This document shows positions 43,867-50,450 of a stretch of DNA of 64,000 bases, in pieces. The number at the start of each line of letters is the position of its first letter. Position 1 is the first letter of the stretch. The notes beneath the pieces are model-generated. The model searched no databases. It was not told where the DNA came from and saw only the letters and a list, made by a program, of their open reading frames with translations. Made by a program: the position numbers and the translations under genes. The DNA is taken from assembly GCF_017353255.1 (NCBI RefSeq), contig NZ_JAFMYU010000005.1:1-64000 (forward strand), in the 5' to 3' direction. This DNA is from Fibrella aquatilis. GTDB lineage: Bacteria > Bacteroidota > Bacteroidia > Cytophagales > Spirosomataceae.

Positions 43867-44451
43867 ATGGCCCAACCCTCACAATTTGCATCGGAACTTC
43901 TCAGCGAGACTGTGCAAACGTTCAACGGCGACGTTACCGCCATTTCGCCGACAGACGGCGTGGCCCTGATCGAAAACTGGATCAGTGCCCTCCACTCTGG
44001 CGACGAAACAACCAACCCCATTGCTCATACCCTCAGCGAACTGCGGATGCAGCTACAGAGTGGTCAGCCCAATGCGGGTCAGCTTCAAACTACGATTCAG
44101 GAACTGGCCGACCAGACAAAAGCAGCTTCGCAGGGCGTAGAAGGCCCCGAACAAGATTCGCTGGCTCAACTGGCTTCGGCGTTACAAACGTTTGGCCAGC
44201 AACTGGCGGGTGGCGGTAACAACCAAAGCAACCAGTCGCGCCAAAGTGATATGGATGATCCTACCGGCAGCACAGGCGGCATTGGTTCAACTACTACCAA
44301 CGGTGCCTATGGTTCTGATAGCTCCGACATGAGCGGTGCGCCGTTTACGGGGTCATCATCGGTTGGTGGCGATGCTTACAACGCCGCAGGTACCACTCAA
44401 ACTGGCGGCGGTATGTACGGCTCAGGTGCTGAAAACGGTAACACAAACTAA
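43867..44451 (+). CDS. array paralog 4 with Gly/Ser/Asn-rich tail
   Basis: 194 residues. Residues about 1-115 are the family domain: SELLSETVQTFNGDVTAISP, TDGVALIENWISALHSGD, PIAHTLSELRMQLQSGQPN, LQTTIQELADQTKAASQG, LAQLASALQTFGQQLAGG. Residues about 116-194 are a low-complexity tail of Gly, Ser, Asn, Thr and Asp with repeated GGxxY/GSxxxxGG elements and several Tyr and Met, unique in the array. The tail is probably disordered and might mediate surface attachment or assembly. Gene 5 starts 8 bp after its stop, so the two are cotranscribed. Confidence 0.82.
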   Translation: MAQPSQFASELLSETVQTFNGDVTAISPTDGVALIENWISALHSGDETTNPIAHTLSELRMQLQSGQPNAGQLQTTIQELADQTKAASQGVEGPEQDSLAQLASALQTFGQQLAGGGNNQSNQSRQSDMDDPTGSTGGIGSTTTNGAYGSDSSDMSGAPFTGSSSVGGDAYNAAGTTQTGGGMYGSGAENGNTN

Positions 44452-44458
44452 AAACAAC

Positions 44459-44821
44459 ATGGCAAATCAACATTCACAAACAGGCGGTTCGTCGGCATCA
44501 ACGCTGATCGACGCTACTATTGAAGCCTTTGACCAGGGTCAGGCGGCATCACCACAAGAGGGCCTTTCGCTCATTACCGACTGGTTTTCGTCTTTGAAAA
44601 GCGACCACGAGGCAAGCAAAATGATACAGCCATTGCAGGAGTTGCAGAGCGAGTTGCAAAGCGGTTCGCCCAGCAACCAAAAACTGCACGACCTCCTGCT
44701 GAACCTGGCCGACCAGACCGAAACCTTGGGCCAACATGCCGCTGGAGACCTGCCTTCGCGCCTTGGCACGCTAGGTACAGCCCTCCGCAACTTCGCCGGA
44801 CAACTGTCTACGACGGTATAA
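44459..44821 (+). CDS. array paralog 5, small helical protein
   Basis: 120 residues from ATG 44459, eight bases after gene 4. After a Ser/Gly-rich start come STLIDATIEAFDQGQAASP, QEGLSLITDWFSSLKSDH, MIQPLQELQSELQSGSPSN, LHDLLLNLADQTETLGQH and LGTLGTALRNFAGQLS. It is the closest match to gene 4 (shared ELQSGxPxxxxL and LADQT blocks), suggesting a recent duplication followed by loss or gain of the tail. Function unknown. Confidence 0.82.
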   Translation: MANQHSQTGGSSASTLIDATIEAFDQGQAASPQEGLSLITDWFSSLKSDHEASKMIQPLQELQSELQSGSPSNQKLHDLLLNLADQTETLGQHAAGDLPSRLGTLGTALRNFAGQLSTTV

Positions 44822-44824
44822 AAC

Positions 44825-44885
44825 AGTCTTCAGTTTACAGTTGGGGGTCCCGCGTCCGGGCTACGCCAACTGTAAACTGAAGACT
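44825..44885. repeat. perfect 20-bp inverted repeat between array genes 5 and 6
   Basis: AGTCTTCAGTTTACAGTTGG (44825-44844) and its exact complement (44866-44885), 21-nt GC-rich loop containing CCGCGTCCGGGC. Confidence 0.93.
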
Positions 44886-44895
44886 CCTTATTGTT

Positions 44896-45240
44896 ATGGG
44901 AACAAATACACAGGAGCAGGAAATGCTCGACCAGACGCTGGGTGCGTTTCGGGGAGATTTGAGTGTGTTGCCAAAGCCAGAAGCAGGCAAGACGCTGATT
45001 GATGGCTGGCTGGAAGTCCTACCTGGAAATGTGGGCGTAGAAGGCCTGGAGGCCAACTTGACCAAACTCCGCGACTTGCTGAGTGGCAATCAGCCCGATC
45101 CGGCGCAGCTAAAGCAACTCTTACACAACTTGGCCACCGACGCAGCCACTCATGCCGAAGCCCCCACGTCGGAAGGCCCCTGGACGGGCAAGCTGGAGAG
45201 CCTGTCTGTTGTGCTAAAAAACATAGCGGAGACGCTCTAA
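44896..45240 (+). CDS. array paralog 6, small helical protein
   Basis: 114 residues. EMLDQTLGAFRGDLSVLP, EAGKTLIDGWLEVLPGN, LEANLTKLRDLLSGNQPD, LKQLLHNLATDAATHAEA and LESLSVVLKNIAETL. It keeps the P-x-x-G-x-x-L-I-x-x-W core and the D/P-x-x-x-Q/L-x-x-L-L turn. Gene 7 begins seven bases after its stop and is probably cotranscribed. Confidence 0.82.
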   Translation: MGTNTQEQEMLDQTLGAFRGDLSVLPKPEAGKTLIDGWLEVLPGNVGVEGLEANLTKLRDLLSGNQPDPAQLKQLLHNLATDAATHAEAPTSEGPWTGKLESLSVVLKNIAETL

Positions 45241-45247
45241 CAATTGT

Positions 45248-45592
45248 ATGGAATCACACGAAGAAGCCTCTGATCTACTTGATCAGACCATGGACACGCT
45301 GAAACCCGGCGTGATGGACATGACACCACAAAACGGCAAGGGTGTGCTGGATCAGTGGATTAATACCCTGGGTGATGCCGAGAACACCCGTGAGCTAACC
45401 AACCTGCTGCAACAACTAAAAACGCAGTTGGAAGCTGGTGACCCCAACCCCGGCGAGATGCAACAGATCTTGACCGACCTCTCGACCAACACGCACGAGA
45501 TGAGTGTGAGTGTCGGTCCTGAAGGCGACATGGCCACCCGCCTCGAAGCCCTGGCATCCACCCTGCAAGCCACCGCGGGACAGCTAAAATAG
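45248..45592 (+). CDS. array paralog 7, small helical protein
   Basis: 114 residues, the same length as gene 6. DLLDQTMDTLKPGVMDMTP, NGKGVLDQWINTLGDAEN, ELTNLLQQLKTQLEAGDPN, MQQILTDLSTNTHEMS and LEALASTLQATAGQLK. With gene 6 it forms a close pair (shared DLLDQT/EMLDQT start). It is Met-rich but has no Cys or membrane helix. Function unknown. Confidence 0.82.
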   Translation: MESHEEASDLLDQTMDTLKPGVMDMTPQNGKGVLDQWINTLGDAENTRELTNLLQQLKTQLEAGDPNPGEMQQILTDLSTNTHEMSVSVGPEGDMATRLEALASTLQATAGQLK

Positions 45593-45600
45593 TGGTTTTA

Positions 45601-45644
45601 TAGTGGTAAGTGCGGACCGGCTTACCGTTCACCACTTACCACTA
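45601..45644. repeat. dyad after array gene 7 (TAGTGGTAAGTG)
   Basis: Left TAGTGGTAAGTG (45601-45612), right complement (45633-45644), loop containing CGGACCGG. The right arm reaches into the 3' end of the convergent MBL gene. Same word as the dyad at 40901-41000. Confidence 0.85.
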
Positions 45645-46470
45645 CTCTTCCTCCTAGTTGCATCACCCGGTTTGGCGTGCCTTCGCGGTGGCAGGCGGCG
45701 GTGAAGTCGGCTGGGTTAGCGGTGTTGAAGGCAAACAGGTCGTAGTGATGCGGAATCACCAGTCTAGCCCCGATGCAGCGGCCCAGTAGGGCGGCTTCGT
45801 CGGGGTTTAAGTTGCCAGCCACGCGCCGTTCGGGTTTGTTGCCGTTGATGGGCAGAAACGCCAGATCGACCCCAAAGGGTGCCAGCGTATCTACAATGCC
45901 GTCATACCAGAGCGTATCGCCCGAGTGGTAGACTTTGTAAGGGCCTAACTCGGCTACAAAGCCCATATATAAATTCTCACCTTTGTCATTGACTGCCAGT
46001 TCATTATGTGCTGCTGGTACACCATGCAGCGTAACACCAGCTATGGTCACGGACTGCCCCGCCGTGAGGCCAATGGGCCAGTTTACAGCACACTTCAGGC
46101 GATCGGATACAAAGGCGCGGTTGGCTTCAGGAATAACAAACTGAGCACCCGGCGAGGCCGCAAAAAGGGGAAGCAGCGTATCGGCATCGAGGTGGTCGGT
46201 ATGGTTGTGACTTGACGTAACCACGTCGATCATGGTGAGCCGGGCGGGGTCAATCACCCGTTCTGACATACGGGTATGGGGCTTGTCGGTCTGGGCGTAC
46301 TTGACTGATAATGAATCTGATAGATACGGGTCGAAGAGCAAATGTATACCATTGTATTGCAGTAAAAAGCCGCTCTGCCCCAGCCACCATACATGTAAGT
46401 TGCCGGGTTCGTTTTTGGCTAATTCAATATCGGCCAGCAGTTCGTTGTCCTGTTGTAAGGGCTTGATCAT
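45622..46470 (-). CDS. MBL-fold metallo-hydrolase
   Basis: 282 residues. Metal-binding HNHTDH at 88-93, with later ligands in VPAAHNE, YHSGDTLWYDGI and the terminal IPHHYDLFAFN. The overall layout (WWLGQSGFLLQYNGIHLLFDPYL start) is close to the UlaG/NAPE-PLD-like branch, which includes L-ascorbate-6-phosphate lactonase and phospholipase D-like enzymes. The C-terminal part is complete. No sugar-acid genes lie nearby, so the substrate stays open. It is convergent with the small-protein array. Confidence 0.9.
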   Translation of the reverse strand: MIKPLQQDNELLADIELAKNEPGNLHVWWLGQSGFLLQYNGIHLLFDPYLSDSLSVKYAQTDKPHTRMSERVIDPARLTMIDVVTSSHNHTDHLDADTLLPLFAASPGAQFVIPEANRAFVSDRLKCAVNWPIGLTAGQSVTIAGVTLHGVPAAHNELAVNDKGENLYMGFVAELGPYKVYHSGDTLWYDGIVDTLAPFGVDLAFLPINGNKPERRVAGNLNPDEAALLGRCIGARLVIPHHYDLFAFNTANPADFTAACHREGTPNRVMQLGGRVVVSGER

Positions 46471-46489
46471 GTTGTTCGTATCTGGATTA

Positions 46490-47743
46490 TCAACCCTTTG
46501 CCAGCGTTTTCAAAGCCGACACGAGTACGTCTAATTCGGTAGTCGAGGTATATAGGTTGGGAGTGATCCTGACGCCTTTTACGGTAACACCATCAATGGC
46601 CACAGTCCAGATCTTGAACCGGTCCAGTAGCGTTTTGGCCAGCGCTGCCGGGGTCATGCCCGCCACGCCCACGTTGGCAATGGCACACGCCCGCGCCGAT
46701 TCTGCCGGGGTGTTAAGGTGGATACCGGGCAGGTTGCGCACTTGTTTGGTCCAATATTCCTGCAAATACCGCAGCCGGGCCTCTTTACGCTTGATCCCGA
46801 TTTTCTCGTGGAAATCAATCGCGTCGGCGATGGTCAGGTCGGTATGCACGGGGTGCGTACCGGTGTGGTTGAGCTTCCTTATGTCGTCATCGGCGAAGCT
46901 GGAATCGGCAAAAAGAGGCCACAGGGAAGCAATTTTAGCCTTTTTCACATACAGCAGCCCCGCGCCAATGGGCACACTCAACCACTTGTGCAGGCTGGTG
47001 GCGTAATAATCGCAGCCCAGATCGGGAATGGCAAAGTCGAGTTGGGCAAAAGCGTGGGCACCGTCTACAAGCACATCTACCCCATGCCGGTGGGCCATGT
47101 CGGCAATTTTTCGCACTGGCAAAATCTGGCCTGTGATGTTCACCATATGGCACACCATCAGCAGCCGCGTTCGGGGCGTAATGGCCTGCTCGTAGAGGTC
47201 AACGATGGCCTCGTCGGAGGTAGGGTGCAGGGGGATCGACAGCACCTTGTTCACAATTCCATAGCGCCGTGCCTGTAGCTGAAACATATCGAGCATGGCG
47301 CCGTAATCGTGGGTGGCCATGATGGCTTCGTCGCCTGTTTTCCAGGTCATGCCTGCCACCACGGTGTCAATAGACTCGGTTGTATTTCTGGTGATTATCA
47401 GTTCGTTAGGCGGGCAGCCAGCCAGCCTGGCCAGGCGGTCGCGGAGGGCGGCTTTGTCGTCGTACTGCCGGGTACGGAGGTAATATGATCCCTCCAGGTT
47501 CATGTCGCGCACGTGCTGCACAAAGGCGTTGAGCACCGGTTCCGGCTGAATGCAGTAGTAGCCGTTTTCAAGGTTAATGTAGTCGGGCTTGATTCGGTAG
47601 GCCTGCCTGATAGTGGCCCAGAAAGCCTCATCGCGGGCGGTTTCGGTGGCCGACGCGTTGCCCAGCCCCGCCAGCAGGGTGTCCATATTCGCCGACAGCA
47701 GCGGCGCTCCGGTCATGGTTTTTATAAACGCCCGTTTGGTCAT
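46490..47743 (-). CDS. class V aminotransferase-fold enzyme (isopenicillin-N-epimerase/CefD-like), possibly exported
   Basis: 417 residues. The PLP lysine is Lys253 in SLHKWLSVP; Asp227 (VDGAHAF) pairs with the pyridine ring; LIITRNTTESIDTV and MVCHMVNITGQILPV are further cofactor contacts. This is the CefD/cysteine-desulfurase-like group without the catalytic Cys loop of desulfurases, so racemase, lyase or transaminase activity is more likely. The N-terminus (TKRAFIKTMTGAPLLSANMD) looks like a degenerate Tat-type signal, which would make it a rare exported PLP enzyme. Gap to the ABM gene upstream is 15 bp; they may be cotranscribed. Confidence 0.88.
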   Translation of the reverse strand: MTKRAFIKTMTGAPLLSANMDTLLAGLGNASATETARDEAFWATIRQAYRIKPDYINLENGYYCIQPEPVLNAFVQHVRDMNLEGSYYLRTRQYDDKAALRDRLARLAGCPPNELIITRNTTESIDTVVAGMTWKTGDEAIMATHDYGAMLDMFQLQARRYGIVNKVLSIPLHPTSDEAIVDLYEQAITPRTRLLMVCHMVNITGQILPVRKIADMAHRHGVDVLVDGAHAFAQLDFAIPDLGCDYYATSLHKWLSVPIGAGLLYVKKAKIASLWPLFADSSFADDDIRKLNHTGTHPVHTDLTIADAIDFHEKIGIKRKEARLRYLQEYWTKQVRNLPGIHLNTPAESARACAIANVGVAGMTPAALAKTLLDRFKIWTVAIDGVTVKGVRITPNLYTSTTELDVLVSALKTLAKG

Positions 47744-47758
47744 AGGGAAACAACTTTT

Positions 47759-48052
47759 TTACACAATCTCGACCGTTTCGGTGGAAAAGGCCAGGGGTTT
47801 GTCTGAAAAAAGCACTTTCGTGGCCGCCCAGGTAGTCCGAAACAGGGCCGACTGCCGGTAGGCTTCCAGCGCCTCAGCCGATGCCCAAATGCTATGCGTC
47901 ATGCGAACGTTCGGGTTGTCGAGGTCGCGGCGGAGTTCGAGGTGTAAGCAGCCCGGAAACGCCCGAATCTGCCTTTTCGACCCTTCGAAAATAGCCAGAA
48001 AATCGGCCAGCCGGTCTTCCTGAAACGTCATACGAACAAACCGAATAAGCAT
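47759..48052 (-). CDS. antibiotic-biosynthesis-monooxygenase (ABM) domain protein
   Basis: 97 residues, a single ferredoxin-like ABM domain: MLIRFVRMTFQEDRLADFLA, IRAFPGCLHLELRRDLDNPN and WASAEALEAYRQSALFRTTW. Members are cofactor-free oxygenases, haem-degrading enzymes or quinol oxidases; the Asn/Trp/His haem-degradation set is not obvious. It lies directly upstream of the PLP enzyme. Divergent from the aldo/keto reductase over a spacer holding a dyad. Confidence 0.88.
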   Translation of the reverse strand: MLIRFVRMTFQEDRLADFLAIFEGSKRQIRAFPGCLHLELRRDLDNPNVRMTHSIWASAEALEAYRQSALFRTTWAATKVLFSDKPLAFSTETVEIV

Positions 48053-48068
48053 ATTGGAGTTTCGGGTT

Positions 48069-48150
48069 TAAAGTCTAACGTTTAAAGTTAGGCTCAGATA
48101 ACGCAAACAAAGACGAGAGCGCGCAACTTTGGACCTTGAACGTTGAACTT
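48069..48150. repeat. imperfect dyad (AAGTCTAACGTTTAAAGTT)
   Basis: AAGTCTAACGTTTAAAGTT (about 48071-48089) pairs loosely with AACTTTGG...CCTTGAACGTTGAACTT (48125-48150). It is in the divergent ABM / aldo-keto reductase spacer and reaches the reductase start codon. Words match the 40-bp repeat at 17961. Confidence 0.55.
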
Positions 48151-48153
48151 GAT

Positions 48154-49125
48154 ATGAACTACAGAACCTTTGGCCGGACAGGCTGGCAAGTAAGTGAGAT
48201 TGGCTACGGCATGTGGGGTCTGGCCGGGTGGACTGGTTCCGACAAAGCCGAGGTGCTTCGCGCCCTGCAACGCTCGGTAGAACTGGGCTGCAACTTTTTC
48301 GACACCGCCTGGGGCTATGGTGAAGGCGTGAGCGAACAGATTCTGGGTCAGCTACTCCGCGACAATACCGACAAACGCCTCTACGCCGCTACCAAAATTC
48401 CGCCCAAAAACCGGAAATGGCCCTCGAAACCCGACTTTTCGCTCGACGACGTTTTCCCCGCCGACTACATTGTGGAGTACACCGAAAAGAGCCTGCAAAA
48501 CCTGAACGTCGATACCATCGACCTCATGCAGTTTCACGTGTGGGAAGACGCCTGGGCCAACCGCGACGAGTGGAAACGGGCCATTGAAGACCTGACCAAA
48601 CAAGGCAAAGTGCGGGCCTGGGGGCTGTCGGTAAACCGCTGGGAGCCAGACAATTGTCTCGATACTATCCGTACGGGGCTGATTGATGGTATTCAGGTGA
48701 TTTACAACATCTTCGACCAAAATCCCGAAGACAACCTTTTTCCACTCTGCCGCGACATGAACGTGGGCGTCATTGCTCGTGTCCCCTTCGATGAGGGTAC
48801 GCTGACGGGCACGATGACCAAAGAAACCACCTTCCCCGCCAACGACTGGCGCTCAACGTATTTCGTACCCGAAAACCTGAACAGCAGCGTAGACCACGCC
48901 GACGCCCTGAAGCCACTGATTCCTGCAGGCATGACTATGCCCGAAATGGCTCTGCGCTTTATCCTCGCCAACCCCGACGTAGCCACCACGATTCCCGGCA
49001 TGCGCCAGATCCGCAATGTAGAGGCCAACTGCGCCGCCAGTGACGGCAAACTGCTGGACCCCAGCCTGTTGGATGAGCTAAAAAAACACCGCTGGGACAG
49101 AACGCCCACAGAATGGAGTCAGTAG
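48154..49125 (+). CDS. aldo/keto reductase
   Basis: 323 residues from ATG 48154, the standard AKR start (MNYRTFGRTGWQVSEIGYG); an ATG six codons upstream is less likely. A TIM-barrel NADPH-dependent oxidoreductase: catalytic Asp and Tyr in FFDTAWGYGEGVSEQILG, Lys in AATKIPP, His in MQFHVWED; ILANPDVATTIPGMRQIRNV is the C-terminal cofactor-binding segment. It reduces an unidentified aldehyde, ketone or sugar. It is monocistronic, with a dyad immediately after the stop. Confidence 0.93.
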   Translation: MNYRTFGRTGWQVSEIGYGMWGLAGWTGSDKAEVLRALQRSVELGCNFFDTAWGYGEGVSEQILGQLLRDNTDKRLYAATKIPPKNRKWPSKPDFSLDDVFPADYIVEYTEKSLQNLNVDTIDLMQFHVWEDAWANRDEWKRAIEDLTKQGKVRAWGLSVNRWEPDNCLDTIRTGLIDGIQVIYNIFDQNPEDNLFPLCRDMNVGVIARVPFDEGTLTGTMTKETTFPANDWRSTYFVPENLNSSVDHADALKPLIPAGMTMPEMALRFILANPDVATTIPGMRQIRNVEANCAASDGKLLDPSLLDELKKHRWDRTPTEWSQ

Positions 49126-49126
49126 A

Positions 49127-49177
49127 TTTAATGTACAATGCACAGTGCATATTATACATTGTGCATTGTACATTAAA
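49127..49177. repeat. 24-bp-arm dyad at convergent stops (TGTACAATGCACA words)
   Basis: Arms 49127-49150 and 49154-49177 match over 24 bp with two mismatches, 3-nt loop. The left arm starts one base after the reductase stop; the right arm contains the stop of the DUF1579-like gene. Nearly the same word makes the 40-bp repeat at 51901-51994. Confidence 0.93.
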
Positions 49178-49709
49178 GTTTACTCATATACATATACCAA
49201 TTCCATTCCCAGTTTTTGCCATCATCTTCGGAAAATGCCTGACTCCAGATTGGGTTATTTTGATCGCGTGCATCCCAGCGAAACAAGACTAAGATAGACT
49301 TGCTGTGGACTATATCTTTTGTAAAAAAATAGCCGATCCTATTATTAAAAGAGCCAATAACAGGCGGATCAAGTATTCCGTTGTTCGAGTCTGCCCAATA
49401 AATACTCCAGAGTTTTGTTATTGGATTGAATAGCCTAACTGTCATACCCTCAAAGGCTTGACTTTTGACCGTAGCAAGAAAATTATCAATATTACCAAGA
49501 CCGTTCAGCACCAGGTACATTTCCTGAGTCGATTCAAATTCTTCCCATTCTGTGCATTGACTAAGGCGTGACTTCAGTTTTTTGTTGTGAATATTCCATT
49601 TTCCAACAAAGAAATCAAAATCGTGCTTAGACGAAGTAGGCGATGCATTAATTACCAGTTCTCCCTGCGCATTGATGATTACGGCTGGAACATTTACGTC
49701 TTTATTCAT
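49173..49709 (-). CDS. AT-rich DUF1579-like protein
   Basis: 178 residues from ATG 49709. KHDFDFFVGKWNIHNKKLKS is the hallmark of the DUF1579/lipocalin-like group (F-D-F-x-V-G-x-W-x); TEWEEFESTQEM, VRLFNPITKLWSIYWADSN and WSQAFSEDDGKNWEWNWYMY follow the same beta-barrel layout. No signal peptide. The gene is clearly more AT-rich than its neighbours and uses AAA, AAT and ATA codons freely, so it looks recently acquired. Function unknown. Only 14 bp separate it from the PNPOx gene upstream. Confidence 0.82.
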   Translation of the reverse strand: MNKDVNVPAVIINAQGELVINASPTSSKHDFDFFVGKWNIHNKKLKSRLSQCTEWEEFESTQEMYLVLNGLGNIDNFLATVKSQAFEGMTVRLFNPITKLWSIYWADSNNGILDPPVIGSFNNRIGYFFTKDIVHSKSILVLFRWDARDQNNPIWSQAFSEDDGKNWEWNWYMYMSKL

Positions 49710-49723
49710 GGGTGCGGATTGTT

Positions 49724-50368
49724 TTAATTTCGTTTGTACCCCGTTACGTAGTTTGGTACAGTAATTTCCGGGTTTTGGCTGGGGTCCTGGATAGGGGTTT
49801 GGGGCTGGATGGTCAGAGGGACAACCCCCGCCCAGTGGGGTAGGTCGGCGTCTTCGGGGTCGTCGTTGACGTTGCCGGTGCGCACTTTGGCCGAGGCCTC
49901 TTCGATGTCGATGGCCAGCACCATGGTCTTCTTCATCTCGCTGTCGTTGGGTTGGCGGGTGTCTTCCCAACGGCCCGGAATGAGGTGTTCCGTAATCTGT
50001 TTCAGCACGTCCCAGGCCTCAGCATCGTCGGTGACGAGCCGCGTTTTGCCAAATAGAATTACCGACCGGTAATTGACCGAGTGGTGAAACGCCGACCGTG
50101 CCAGCACCAGCCCGTCCATAAGCGTCACGGCCAGGCAGACATCGATTCCCTTGGCCAGTTCGCGCAGGAAATGACTACCCACCGACCCGTGAATGTATAC
50201 CACGTCGCCAATGCGGCAGTAGGCAATGGGAATCATAAACGGCTGTCCATTAAGGATATAGCTAACGTGGCAGACCAGCCCTTCGTCCAGAATGGGGTAG
50301 ATCGTGGCGGTGTCGTGGGCGCCGCGCTTGGGCAGGCGGGTGAGCTTGGTGCGTGAGGTGGGCGTCAT
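49724..50368 (-). CDS. pyridoxamine 5'-phosphate oxidase-like flavin-binding protein
   Basis: 214 residues. Split-barrel FMN fold: DTATIYPILDEGLVCHVSYI, QPFMIPIAYCRIGDVVYIHG, FLRELAKGIDVCLAVTLMDG and NYRSVILFGKTRLVTDDAEA. It belongs to the branch annotated as pyridoxamine 5'-phosphate oxidase family or 5-nitroimidazole-resistance-like (NimA) proteins; the true PdxH C-terminal signature is missing. It is divergent from a MocR regulator with an 82-bp spacer carrying a perfect inverted repeat, a classic arrangement for a PLP-sensing regulator and its target. Confidence 0.9.
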   Translation of the reverse strand: MTPTSRTKLTRLPKRGAHDTATIYPILDEGLVCHVSYILNGQPFMIPIAYCRIGDVVYIHGSVGSHFLRELAKGIDVCLAVTLMDGLVLARSAFHHSVNYRSVILFGKTRLVTDDAEAWDVLKQITEHLIPGRWEDTRQPNDSEMKKTMVLAIDIEEASAKVRTGNVNDDPEDADLPHWAGVVPLTIQPQTPIQDPSQNPEITVPNYVTGYKRN

Positions 50369-50403
50369 GGCGTTGGTTTGTTTTACACAAAACTCGACCT
50401 TTG

Positions 50404-50448
50404 CCGGACTACTACAGGCTACCAGTTTAGCAATAGTCAGTAGTCCGG
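50404..50448. promoter_or_regulatory. candidate MocR operator
   Basis: CCGGACTACT (50404-50413) and AGTAGTCCGG (50439-50448) are a perfect 10-bp inverted repeat with 25 bp between, in the 82-bp divergent spacer. The right half ends two bases before the MocR start. Position and symmetry suggest regulator binding to both promoters. Confidence 0.6.
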
Positions 50449-50450
50449 TT

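Larger units (their letters stand above)
42430..45592 (+). other. seven-gene tandem array of paralogous small proteins
   Basis: Seven consecutive plus-strand genes (112-194 codons) share one helical-bundle pattern: L-I-x-x-T-[IV]-x-[AT]-[FL]-x-x-G, then P-x-x-G-x-x-L-[IV]-x-x-W-[IL], a middle helix, a Pro turn and two C-terminal helices ending in L-x-x-L-x-x-x-L. Genes 4-5 and 6-7 are tightly spaced; the other gaps are filled by inverted repeats of different sequence. Sequence divergence between copies is high, so the duplications are old and have been kept. Confidence 0.85.

Noticed and set aside
42430-45592. Reading the seven small genes as toxin/immunity pairs or a CRISPR-associated cassette
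   Set aside because: All seven share one fold pattern, none has toxin motifs or secretion signals, and no effector gene is adjacent; an immunity role would be a guess.
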